A stretch of DNA of 64,000 nt from positions 502,146 through 566,145 of the forward strand of contig NZ_RDBL01000029.1 of assembly GCF_008042035.1 (NCBI RefSeq), read 5' to 3'. This document shows positions 33,182 through 41,338 of the stretch, piece after piece; position 1 is the stretch's first letter, and the number at the start of each line of letters is the position of its first letter. The position numbers and the translations under genes are program-made. Under the pieces are notes generated by a model. That model was not told the origin of the DNA. It searched no databases and worked only from the letters and a program-made list of their open reading frames with translations. Source of the stretch: Streptomyces sp. col6 (GTDB taxonomy: Bacteria > Actinomycetota > Actinomycetes > Streptomycetales > Streptomycetaceae).

Positions 33182-34000
33182 TCACTCCCCGGCGCGCGCC
33201 AACCCCAGCAGCGCCGCGTGCGTCTCGGCGTCCGCCGCGACGATCAACCCGCCCTCGCCCCGGTCCACCGGCAGCCCGTCGATCCCCGTCACCACGCATC
33301 CGGCGGCCTCGCACAGCGCGATGCCCGCCGCGAAGTGGACGCTGTCCAGACGCAGGCCGGGCCCGCCGTCCGTGACGTACGCGGCCCGGCGCCCGGCGGC
33401 GACCCAGGCGACGGCCACCGTGCTGGAGACGACGCGCGGCCGGAACCCGGCGACGAACTCCGGCGCGGCCATGAGCTCCACCGCCCGGAAGCCGGGGGCG
33501 TGCGGGAACGGCGGGTCCAGGTTGAGGTCGACGAGCCGTGAGCCCGCCGAGGGTATGAGCCGCTCGTCCCGTCCGTCTTCGCCCCGCACCCAGGCGCCCG
33601 CCCCGTCGGTCCAGAACACCTCGCCGCTGAACGGATCGGCGGAGGCCGCTGCCGCGATACCGGAGCCGTCCCGCAGCGCGACGTTCACCGCGACGAGCAT
33701 GTTGCCCACCGCGTAGTTCAGCGTCCCGCACAGCGGATCGACCAGCCACCGGCGCCCCGCACCGGCGGCCCCGGACTCCCCGCTCTCCTCCCCCGTCACC
33801 GCATCATCGGGCCGGGCCGCGCGCAGCACGCCGAGCACGGCCTCCTCCGCCGCGATGTCCGCCGCCGTCGCGAAGTCACCGCCACCCTTCTCGTACCGCG
33901 TCAGCGAGGCCCCGTACATCTCCCGCACGACGGCCGCGCCCGCCCGCGCGGCCCTGACGGCCAGTTCGGCGTCGCTCTCCATGCTCATGATCACCATCAC
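33182..34000 (-). CDS. Inositol-monophosphatase-like protein with altered metal motif
   Basis: 272 residues from GTG 34000; ATG codons at 33997, 33988 and 33982 are close alternatives. The fold is recognisable: TAADIAAEEAVLGVL, VTGEESGE, then WLVDPLCGTLNYAVGN near residue 91. In true IMPases the motif is DPxDGT; here the second Asp, a Mg ligand, is Cys. The C-terminal WDxxAG motif is replaced by LDSVHFAAGIALC. Either the activity is changed or the protein is a non-catalytic relative. It is the last gene of a four-gene unit (33182-34904). Confidence 0.8.
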   Translation of the reverse strand: MMVIMSMESDAELAVRAARAGAAVVREMYGASLTRYEKGGGDFATAADIAAEEAVLGVLRAARPDDAVTGEESGESGAAGAGRRWLVDPLCGTLNYAVGNMLVAVNVALRDGSGIAAAASADPFSGEVFWTDGAGAWVRGEDGRDERLIPSAGSRLVDLNLDPPFPHAPGFRAVELMAAPEFVAGFRPRVVSSTVAVAWVAAGRRAAYVTDGGPGLRLDSVHFAAGIALCEAAGCVVTGIDGLPVDRGEGGLIVAADAETHAALLGLARAGE

Positions 34001-34006
34001 CGCAGG

Positions 34007-34432
34007 CTAGCTCCCGCCCCCCGCCCCGGCAGCGGTACGCAGGAACCGCACGAGGTCGTCGGTCCCGTACCCGAGCTTCGGTCCTCGTTCGGCCGCCATC
34101 AGGAGCAGCTGGCCCACGATCTCCGCGCCCCACCCGTCGGTGCCGTCCGCCGACCACTCCCACAGCTTCTCGATCCCGAGGTCGGTCATCAGCAAGCCGT
34201 GCCCGGTCCGGATCTCGGCACACACCTCGGCCACCGCGTCGAGCAGGGTCGCGCCCGGACGCTCGCAGACGAGCCCGAAGTACGCACCGAACTCCTCGAC
34301 CCGGCACCCCTGCGGCGGAGCGGCCCTGATCCCCTCGTACTCCGGACCGTCCAGACGCGGCTGCTCCCCCACCGGGCAGTGGATCAGCGTGAACCGGTGC
34401 CATCCGGGCGGCAGCGGAAGCTCCGGTGTCAT
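34007..34432 (-). CDS. Unknown protein in a four-gene unit
   Basis: 141 residues from ATG 34432, which overlaps the upstream stop (ATGA). The sequence is mixed alpha/beta (LPPGWHRFTLIHCPVGEQPR, then FGAYFGLVCERPG) with a C-terminal helix. I do not recognise it. The stop is six bases before the start of the IMPase-like gene, so it belongs to the same transcript. Confidence 0.68.
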   Translation of the reverse strand: MTPELPLPPGWHRFTLIHCPVGEQPRLDGPEYEGIRAAPPQGCRVEEFGAYFGLVCERPGATLLDAVAEVCAEIRTGHGLLMTDLGIEKLWEWSADGTDGWGAEIVGQLLLMAAERGPKLGYGTDDLVRFLRTAAGAGGGS

Positions 34433-34671
34433 CGCGGCAGCTTCCCCTCGCGGTTGATCTCCGTCACCCGTGCCCGCAGGACGACCCCTGGAGGCGCCGG
34501 CCGGACGGAGTCGGGCGGGCAGTCCCACACCGGCCCGCCACCCGGCGGACGCAACCGCACGTACGGCCCGACGCGCCCCAGCACCCGGCCCACCCGTCCG
34601 TCCCGCGCGTCCACGGCGAACGACCCCGGCTCCGGCGCACACGGCTCCGGTTGGCCGCCCTCGGCCGTCAT
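34429..34671 (-). CDS. Unknown small protein in a four-gene unit
   Basis: 80 residues from ATG 34671, overlapping the previous stop by ATGA and the next start by ATGA. The body, AVDARDGRVGRVLGRVGPYV followed by RLRPPGGGPVWDCPPDSVR, looks like a small beta-barrel. Short tailoring or immunity-like proteins of this kind occur in Streptomyces near secondary-metabolism and kinase genes, but I cannot assign a role. Confidence 0.66.
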   Translation of the reverse strand: MTAEGGQPEPCAPEPGSFAVDARDGRVGRVLGRVGPYVRLRPPGGGPVWDCPPDSVRPAPPGVVLRARVTEINREGKLPR

Positions 34672-34904
34672 GCCCCCGCCGCCCTCTCGTCCAGCACCCG
34701 GCTCAGCCGCACCGCCGCGTCGAGGTTGCAGCGCCCCAGGTCGACGAGCACCGCCGGTGCGTCGCCCGCACACGAGGCCGCGTCGATCCGCAGCGACGGC
34801 AGCTTCACCCCGGCCCGCGCGAAGCCGTCCCGCAACCGCGCCACCACCTCCTCGGCCTCCCGGATTCTCTCCACTGCCGCCCTGCGTCGTTCCGTAGTAG
34901 TCAT
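34668..34904 (-). CDS. Unknown small helical protein, first gene of a four-gene unit
   Basis: 78 residues from ATG 34904 with GGAAGGA eight bases upstream. The N-terminal half is a charged helix or coiled coil (ERRRAAVERIREAEEVVARL); the second half has two short strands and LVDLGRCNLDAAVRLSRVL. Unknown family. Its stop overlaps the start of the next gene (ATGA), so the four genes from here to 33182 are translated in a coupled chain. Confidence 0.66.
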   Translation of the reverse strand: MTTTERRRAAVERIREAEEVVARLRDGFARAGVKLPSLRIDAASCAGDAPAVLVDLGRCNLDAAVRLSRVLDERAAGA

Positions 34905-35017
34905 GATCCATTCCTTCCACGCTGAGTAACGACGATGCATACCCAGAGTGGTGATTCTCTCGCTAGCCTGGAAGAGGTTCAGCCCCAACAAACGCATGTG
35001 TGCAACCGGGAGTTGTC

Positions 35018-35242
35018 ATGCCAGGGCCCAGGAAGCTCGACCCTTCCTCCTCCCCGCGCGCCCTCCTCGGCGCGGAACTCCGCCACCGACGGGAGCTGGC
35101 AGGACTTTCCCAGACGGCTCTGGGCGAGCCGTTCTTCCTCAGCGGCTCATTCATCGGCCAGCTGGAATCCGGCGTGCGGCGCATGCAGATGGACCAGGCC
35201 GTCCAGTTGGACTTCGGAAGCCGATACCACCGAAGCGCGTAG
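35018..35242 (+). pseudogene. Truncated XRE-family regulator (DUF5753 type)
   Basis: 74 residues. The N-terminus LDPSSSPRALLGAELRHRRE and the HTH core LAGLSQTALGEPFFLSGSFI plus QLESGVRRMQMDQA match the start of Streptomyces XRE/DUF5753 regulators, which are normally around 280 residues. After the HTH the frame ends abruptly (LDFGSRYHRSA, stop) and no DUF5753 domain follows in any frame. The usual DUF397 partner is also absent. I read this as a remnant. Confidence 0.75.
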
Positions 35243-35275
35243 CGGGCCCGGCTTCCGTCCCGTCCCAGCTCTTGA

Positions 35276-35293
35276 CCTCAACCGCGCTTGAGG
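35276..35293 (+). promoter_or_regulatory. MerR/SoxR-like operator-promoter
   Basis: CCTCAA-CCGCGC-TTGAGG has the same arms and 6-base spacing as the E. coli SoxR box. It sits between a -35 TTGACC (35272-35277) and a possible -10 AACGAT (35297-35302) with the 19-bp spacing typical of MerR-type promoters. It lies 57 bases upstream of the esterase-like gene. No MerR-family gene is in the window. Confidence 0.65.
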
Positions 35294-35350
35294 CCAAACG
35301 ATCTCCTGAGTGGCCCGCACAAGCGGAGCTCGGAGACGAAGGGCAGGTCC

Positions 35351-36301
35351 ATGCAGGCGGCTACGGAATGGATCGAGAAGAACTCCCACGCGCTCACCGC
35401 AAGGAAGCCCGACGAGCCGTTGGACGATCTGCGACCGCTCGCCCCACTGGTGCGCGACGCCAAGATCGTGGCGCTGGGGGCCGCCGCCCGGCTGACACGC
35501 GAACTGTCGGACGCGGCACACCGCGTGGTGCGTCTGCTGGTGGATGAGGAGGGATTCCGGAGCGTCGCCCTGGAGGGTGACGACCCCGGCCGACTCGGCT
35601 TGGACGCCTACGTCGCCACCGGCAAGGGGGACCCGCGGGCCATGCTCGCCGAGGCGCGAACGTTCTGGCAGACAACGGAGATCCTCGAACTCGTCCACTG
35701 GATGCGGTCCTACAACAAGCACCACCCGGACGACCCGGTACGTTTCGCGCAAGCACCGGCTGAACCGATCCGCCACACCACGCCCCTCAGCGGCCTGGCC
35801 GAAGCGGAGCGCACTCTCGCCGACAATGCGGCCTGGTGGCAGCAGCACTCCGGAGACAAAGTCGTCTACTGGGGCGGCATGGCCCACACCGCCATCGGCG
35901 ACCCACGCACCATTTCCGTGCCCTCCTCCCAGACCCCGGAAACGCACTGGAACATGGGCGGATACCTGCGTGAGCGCTTGGGACCGGACTTCCGGTCCGT
36001 CGGCCTCACCCTGGGGCACGGATCCATCGGCCTGCCCTTGCCGGCTGCGGGCCCGGACTTCGTGGAGGGCGTGCTGAGCGAGGCAGCCGGGAACAGGGCC
36101 GGCTACCTCCTCGACCTGAGCCTGCCGCGCCCCGAGCCGGTGCGCCGCTTCCTGGACACCCCGACTCGTACGCGACTGATAGGCCCGTCGTACGACCCCC
36201 GGGACGACGAGGCCCACCACATGTCCGGCGGGTCACTCGCGAGCTGGTTCGACGCCGTCGTCCACACACCGAAGGTGACGCCGGCCCGGCCCCTGCCGTG
36301 A
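35351..36301 (+). CDS. Erythromycin-esterase-like protein lacking the GExxH motif
   Basis: 316 residues from ATG 35351. The middle part matches erythromycin-esterase/EreA-like proteins (VVRLLVDEEGFRSVALEGDD, LELVHWMRSYNKHH, VVYWGGMAHTAIGD, GSIGLPLPAAGPDFVE). However, where Ere proteins have LGExxHG this one reads ALGAAARLTREL, so the N-terminal catalytic Glu and His are gone, and the length is about 100 residues below normal. Catalysis is doubtful. It may be degenerate or have a new role. A SoxR-like promoter lies just upstream. Confidence 0.75.
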   Translation: MQAATEWIEKNSHALTARKPDEPLDDLRPLAPLVRDAKIVALGAAARLTRELSDAAHRVVRLLVDEEGFRSVALEGDDPGRLGLDAYVATGKGDPRAMLAEARTFWQTTEILELVHWMRSYNKHHPDDPVRFAQAPAEPIRHTTPLSGLAEAERTLADNAAWWQQHSGDKVVYWGGMAHTAIGDPRTISVPSSQTPETHWNMGGYLRERLGPDFRSVGLTLGHGSIGLPLPAAGPDFVEGVLSEAAGNRAGYLLDLSLPRPEPVRRFLDTPTRTRLIGPSYDPRDDEAHHMSGGSLASWFDAVVHTPKVTPARPLP

Positions 36302-36347
36302 GGGCCGCATGGCAGAGAGGAGAGCGCGACAAGGTGATCTCCGGGGC

Positions 36348-37598
36348 TCAAGTCGCGAGGTCCGAGCGCTCTTTCAGCGGAATGGTGGGGTGGGCCTGAA
36401 CCCGCCCACCCACGAAGGAGGCGACGGGGGCGGTGTCCGTGGGGGCCTCCCGGGTGAGGTGGCCGTCGGCCGTCGGGTACCAGGAGACGGCGCCCCCGCC
36501 GGTGGGCCACGCGTCCAGGTCCCGGACGGCCGGGTCCGCGCCGCCCACGTGTACGCGGACCGGCGTCGGGCGCAGAGCGGACGGGTCGTCGCACAGGTGG
36601 GCCCGGAGCCAGGCGAGGGATTCGGTGAACACCTCGGCCCAGCCCTTCTGGAGCGCGGAGGTGTGCGTCCACGGGCCGACGAGCAGGGACACCTCGCCGT
36701 CCGCCCGGCGCAGCCGGCCGTACTGCTCGAAGCTCTGGTCCACGAGGACGTCGTGCCATCCGGTGATCAGGGCGGTGGGCACGGCCGCCCGGTCCGCCGC
36801 ACCGGCCTGCCACGCGCCCGCCCAGTACGGGTCGTCCGGGTCCGGGTGGCTCAACACCTCGTCCAGCCAGGGCACTTCGGCGCCGAGCGCACCCGCGTAC
36901 GCCCCGCGCAGCGGACGCGCGGCGAGGACGGCGCGCATGCCGCGCCGCAGGCGCATGGACGCCCGGACGAATGGGCCCATGCCCCGGTGCTGGTATGTCA
37001 TCCCGGCGCCCACGGCGAGCGCGGTCTCCAGGTGCGGGACGCCGCCCGTGTGGAAGAGGGCGTACGGATCGTGCAGCCCGACCTGCACCACCATGGCCTT
37101 CAGCTCCGGCGGCGGATCGAGGGCGAGCGCCCACTGCGTGTACCCGAGGTAGCTGGGGCCGACCGTGCCCAGCCGCCCGTCGAACCAGGGCTGTTCGCGC
37201 AGCCAGCCGACAGCGGCCCGGCCGTCCGCGGCCTCGTTGCGCCACAGGTGGAAGTCGCCGCCCGAGCCACCGGTGCCCCGGCAGCTCTGCAGGACGACAT
37301 GGAAGCCCTGCTCGGCGAAGAGCATCCCGTACTGCGGGGACCACGGCACGCCCCGCCCGTACGGCGAGCGCACCAGGAGCGTGGGGAAGTCGCCCTCGGC
37401 GCGCGGGAAGTAGTGGTCGGTGACGAGCGTGCTGCCGTCGGCGGCGGGGACCGCGAGCCCCCGTTCGACACCCACCCGGTGGTGCGCGACCGGGAGGTCG
37501 CGCCAGGTGGCACGCATCAGCCGGGAGGCGAGCGGTGGCTTCCCGGACGACGGCGTCCATGCGGCCCCGGTGCGGGCGTCGTGCGTCGGTCGTGTCAT
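36348..37598 (-). CDS. CocE/NonD-family hydrolase lacking its C-terminal domain
   Basis: 416 residues from ATG 37598. The alpha/beta-hydrolase part is intact: RSPYGRG, QSCRGTGGSGG, nucleophile region TVGPSYLGYTQW, and GWHDVLVDQS near residue 270. Family members run to ~530-570 residues with a C-terminal galactose-binding-like sandwich (usually starting FRYDPADPTP). Here, after APVASF, the frame ends within 20 residues (FVGGRVQAHPTIP and on). The 3' end was probably lost in a deletion near 36390-36420. It is divergent from a TetR gene that likely regulates it. Confidence 0.82.
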   Translation of the reverse strand: MTRPTHDARTGAAWTPSSGKPPLASRLMRATWRDLPVAHHRVGVERGLAVPAADGSTLVTDHYFPRAEGDFPTLLVRSPYGRGVPWSPQYGMLFAEQGFHVVLQSCRGTGGSGGDFHLWRNEAADGRAAVGWLREQPWFDGRLGTVGPSYLGYTQWALALDPPPELKAMVVQVGLHDPYALFHTGGVPHLETALAVGAGMTYQHRGMGPFVRASMRLRRGMRAVLAARPLRGAYAGALGAEVPWLDEVLSHPDPDDPYWAGAWQAGAADRAAVPTALITGWHDVLVDQSFEQYGRLRRADGEVSLLVGPWTHTSALQKGWAEVFTESLAWLRAHLCDDPSALRPTPVRVHVGGADPAVRDLDAWPTGGGAVSWYPTADGHLTREAPTDTAPVASFVGGRVQAHPTIPLKERSDLAT

Positions 37599-37615
37599 CT
37601 TCGCCTCCGTCAGTC

Positions 37616-37638
37616 ATTCTCGTACTGCGTACGAGAAT
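37616..37638. promoter_or_regulatory. TetR operator
   Basis: ATTCTCGTAC-TGC-GTACGAGAAT is a perfect inverted repeat with 10-bp arms around a 3-base centre. It lies between the divergent CocE-like and TetR genes, 17 and 35 bases from their starts. Confidence 0.88.
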
Positions 37639-37673
37639 ACTGGATGCTTGGATGGACGCGAAGGGGGATCCAG

Positions 37674-38411
37674 GTGAGAGAGGCGGAGAGGGTGACCCGC
37701 ACCGAGGAGTCCGGCGCCGGCGGCGTCGACCCGCGCGAACTCTGGCGGAGGCAGGACCGGCCCCGGCGCGGGCGCAGACCCGCCTTCAGCCGGGAGGCGA
37801 TCACGACGGCGGCCATCGCCCTCGCGGACGCCGAGGGGATCGACGCGGTCACCATGCGGCGGGTCGCCTCCGAGGTGGGCGCCGGCGTCATGTCGCTCTA
37901 CAGCTACGCCCCCGACAAGGAGACGCTGCTCGACCTGATGATCGACCAGGTCTCGGGCGAGCTGCCCACGTCCGGCCCGCTCACCGGCGACTGGCGCGCC
38001 GACCTCAAGACCATCGGGCGTGACCAGCGCACCCATATGCTCCGCCACCCCTGGCTGCCCGCCGCCGTGCAGGCCCGCCGCACCCTGGGCCCCCACACGC
38101 TCGCCTTCCTGGAACACGCCCTCACCGCCCTGCGCCCCAGCGGCCTGGCCGGGGCGGCGCGGCTGGAGATCTTCGCCCAGCTCACCTCGTTCGTGGCGGC
38201 CCACGTGGCGTACGAGGTCGGGCAGGCCAGGGCGGCCCAGGACCCCGATCGGGCCGCCGCCGAGGTGCTCTATCTGGCCGAGGTCGCGGCGGACGGCGAT
38301 CATCCGGAACTGGCGGAGGCCCTGGCCGGGGCGGCCGGACGGCCCGGCGACCCGGACGCCATGTTCGACCGCTTCCTCACCCGGCTGGTCGACGGCCTCG
38401 ACGCGGGCTGA
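37674..38411 (+). CDS. TetR/AcrR-family regulator
   Basis: 245 residues from GTG 37674 (GGGGGA upstream); GTG 37692 is an alternative. HTH: SREAITTAAIALADAEGIDA, then VTMRRVASEVGAGVMSLYSY. The C-terminal ligand domain is of the TetR_C type common in Streptomyces. The perfect palindrome between it and the CocE-like hydrolase makes repression of both genes likely. The ligand is unknown. Confidence 0.9.
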   Translation: MREAERVTRTEESGAGGVDPRELWRRQDRPRRGRRPAFSREAITTAAIALADAEGIDAVTMRRVASEVGAGVMSLYSYAPDKETLLDLMIDQVSGELPTSGPLTGDWRADLKTIGRDQRTHMLRHPWLPAAVQARRTLGPHTLAFLEHALTALRPSGLAGAARLEIFAQLTSFVAAHVAYEVGQARAAQDPDRAAAEVLYLAEVAADGDHPELAEALAGAAGRPGDPDAMFDRFLTRLVDGLDAG

Positions 38412-38431
38412 GCCGTACCCGTACACACAAA

Positions 38432-38471
38432 GGCACCGGCCCCCGGGGACGAATCCCCGGGGGCCGGTGCC
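38432..38471. terminator. Bidirectional terminator between TetR gene and groEL
   Basis: An 18-bp perfect stem (GGCACCGGCCCCCGGGGA, 38432-38449, with 38454-38471) and a CGAA tetraloop. Confidence 0.9.
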
Positions 38472-38502
38472 GTGGTACTGCTGAACTACCGATCCGTCAG
38501 GA

Positions 38503-40125
<1,623 letters not shown>

Positions 40126-40252
40126 GTGAAGTGGTCCTCCCGGACAGGGGTGGATTGCTCCGGACCGAGTGGCGCCCGCGACGGACGGCCTGCGTGCCCG
40201 GCGGTTCCTTGCCCCGCCCGGCGTGCGGGCCTCACCGGCCCGGTCCAAAATT

Positions 40253-40279
40253 CTGTCACTCTCACCTGGAGAGTGCTAA
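40253..40279. promoter_or_regulatory. CIRCE element 1 (HrcA operator)
   Basis: On the minus strand: TTAGCACTC, 9-base spacer, GAGTGACAG. One arm is perfect and the other matches at GAGTG and beyond (6 of 9). The 9-base spacing is exact. Confidence 0.85.
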
Positions 40280-40287
40280 GCCAATGA

Positions 40288-40314
40288 TTAGCACTCGGCA
40301 CCCTTGAGTGCAAG
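40288..40314. promoter_or_regulatory. CIRCE element 2 (HrcA operator)
   Basis: TTAGCACTC, 9-base spacer, GAGTGCAAG. The left arm is perfect; the right matches 7 of 9. Two CIRCE sites are typical of Streptomyces groEL2. Confidence 0.88.
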
Positions 40315-40371
40315 CGTCGCCCTCGGTATGTGGACGGGCTCGGGACGCGGGGCGGGCGGGACCGGGACGCG

Positions 40372-40407
40372 CGAAGGGTCCGTACCCCTGCGGGTACGGA
40401 CCCTTCG
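40372..40407. terminator. Terminator of the cold-shock gene
   Basis: A 16-bp perfect stem (CGAAGGGTCCGTACCC with its complement) and a CTGC loop, 39 bases after the csp stop on the minus strand. Confidence 0.88.
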
Positions 40408-40445
40408 TACGTGCGTGGCGTCGCGGCCGACGTGCCGTGCCGGGC

Positions 40446-40652
40446 TCAGCCGACGGCGAGCTTGACCATGTCCGCCTGCGGCCCCTTCTGGCCCTGCGAG
40501 ATCTCGAACTCGACCCGCTGACCTTCTTCGAGGGTGCGGTACCCGTCCATCTGGATCGCGCTGTAGTGGACGAATACATCCGCACCACCGTCGACCGCGA
40601 TGAAGCCGTACCCCTTCTCCGCGTTGAACCACTTGACGGTGCCCTGAGCCAT
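40446..40652 (-). CDS. Cold-shock protein, CspA family
   Basis: 68 residues: a single cold-shock domain, beginning MAQGTVKWFNAEKGYGFI (RNP1) with DVFVHYSAI (RNP2). An RNA-binding chaperone in the cytoplasm. It matches the abundant small Csp found next to groEL2 in Streptomyces (scoF type). The upstream gap of nearly 380 bases may hold a long regulatory leader, as in other csp genes, but I cannot define it. Confidence 0.95.
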   Translation of the reverse strand: MAQGTVKWFNAEKGYGFIAVDGGADVFVHYSAIQMDGYRTLEEGQRVEFEISQGQKGPQADMVKLAVG

Positions 40653-41029
40653 GCCTAACTCCCCTGTAACGTGTGTGCGCCGAAGCGCGTCGACCGCGGC
40701 TGAATGTATCTGCCCAACTGCCCTCTGCAACAGGTCAATCGGACGACAATTCTGCGCAGCACCGATCGCCCGAATATGAGGAATTCGCGGGATTGCGGGG
40801 CAAGTCGGGCCCGGCAAAGGTGACTTATGGCGCAAGACGTTCAAGCACTTTGGCTGCTTCTGGTCGTGGGGCGGCGCATTCTCATATGCGGGCGGCACGG
40901 GCAGCGAAGGGGACTTCCCACACTCTACCCCGCTCAACCATGCAGAATTGCCCCCTCCGCTTCTCTCGCAGAGGGGGCAATTCCTGTAACTCCGTGAAGT
41001 CGGGGGCCCCTTCCGGAAGCCCCCGGGGA
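40653..41029. other. 377-base gap upstream of csp
   Basis: No gene is seen. It is less GC-rich near 40730-40760 and 40890-40950 than the surroundings, as expected for a promoter or leader of csp. At its far end lies a 13-bp stem-loop (40945-40983) that would stop transcription coming from the thrC-moaD side. Confidence 0.55.
40945..40983. terminator. Terminator after the MoaD-like gene
   Basis: GAATTGCCCCCTC (40945-40957) pairs exactly with GAGGGGGCAATTC (40971-40983); loop 13 bases. On the minus strand it follows the thrC/moaD unit and ends in AATTC. Confidence 0.8.
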
Positions 41030-41308
41030 TCAGCAGCCGCCGGCGACGGCGGGGATGATCGAGATACCGGCGCCGTCCGGGGTGGCCGCGTCGAGGCCGC
41101 CCTCGAACCGCACGTCGTCGTCGTTGACGTACACGTTGACGAACCGGCGCAGCTTGCCCTGGTCGTCCAGCACGCGGGCGGCGATGCCCGGGTGGTCCTT
41201 CTCCAGCGAGGCGATGACCTCGGAGAGGGTCGCGCCCTCGGCCGGGACCTCGGCCTGGCCGCCGGTGTAGGTGCGGAGGATGGTGGGGATGCGGACCTTG
41301 ACGCTCAT
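41030..41308 (-). CDS. MoaD/ThiS-family sulfur carrier (CysO-like) ending Gly-Gly-Cys
   Basis: 92 residues. Ubiquitin-like fold: VKVRIPTILRTYTGGQ, then GATLSEVIASLEKDHPGI, FVNVYVNDDDVR, and C-terminal ISIIPAVAGGC. Active carriers end in Gly-Gly that becomes a thiocarboxylate. Here one extra Cys follows, so a protease must remove it, or it is a Cys adduct-like pro-form, comparable to QbsE (GGCF, trimmed by QbsD) and to the CysO-Mec system. It most resembles CysO of mycobacteria. Gene order with thrC suggests a link to sulfur amino-acid synthesis. No Mec or CysM gene is in the window. Confidence 0.88.
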   Translation of the reverse strand: MSVKVRIPTILRTYTGGQAEVPAEGATLSEVIASLEKDHPGIAARVLDDQGKLRRFVNVYVNDDDVRFEGGLDAATPDGAGISIIPAVAGGC

Positions 41309-41338
41309 GGCGGATGCCTTCCTGAAGTCTCGGGGTGG

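Larger units (their letters stand above)
40126..40445. other. Intergenic region holding the groEL promoter
   Basis: About 320 bases. The part near groEL is the leader; two CIRCE elements lie at 40253-40314; the csp terminator is at 40372-40407. No gene is seen. Confidence 0.75.

Noticed and set aside
36103..37617. Alternative reading frame restoring the CocE C-terminal domain through a frameshift
   Set aside because: I looked for the FRYDPADPTP-like continuation in the other frames downstream and did not find it; the region downstream is the neighbouring esterase-like gene.
40271..40296. GAGTGCTAA-N8-TTAGCACTC read as one CIRCE element
   Set aside because: The arms are in the wrong order for CIRCE and the gap is 8, not 9. 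They are the inner halves of two separate, correctly ordered CIRCE sites.
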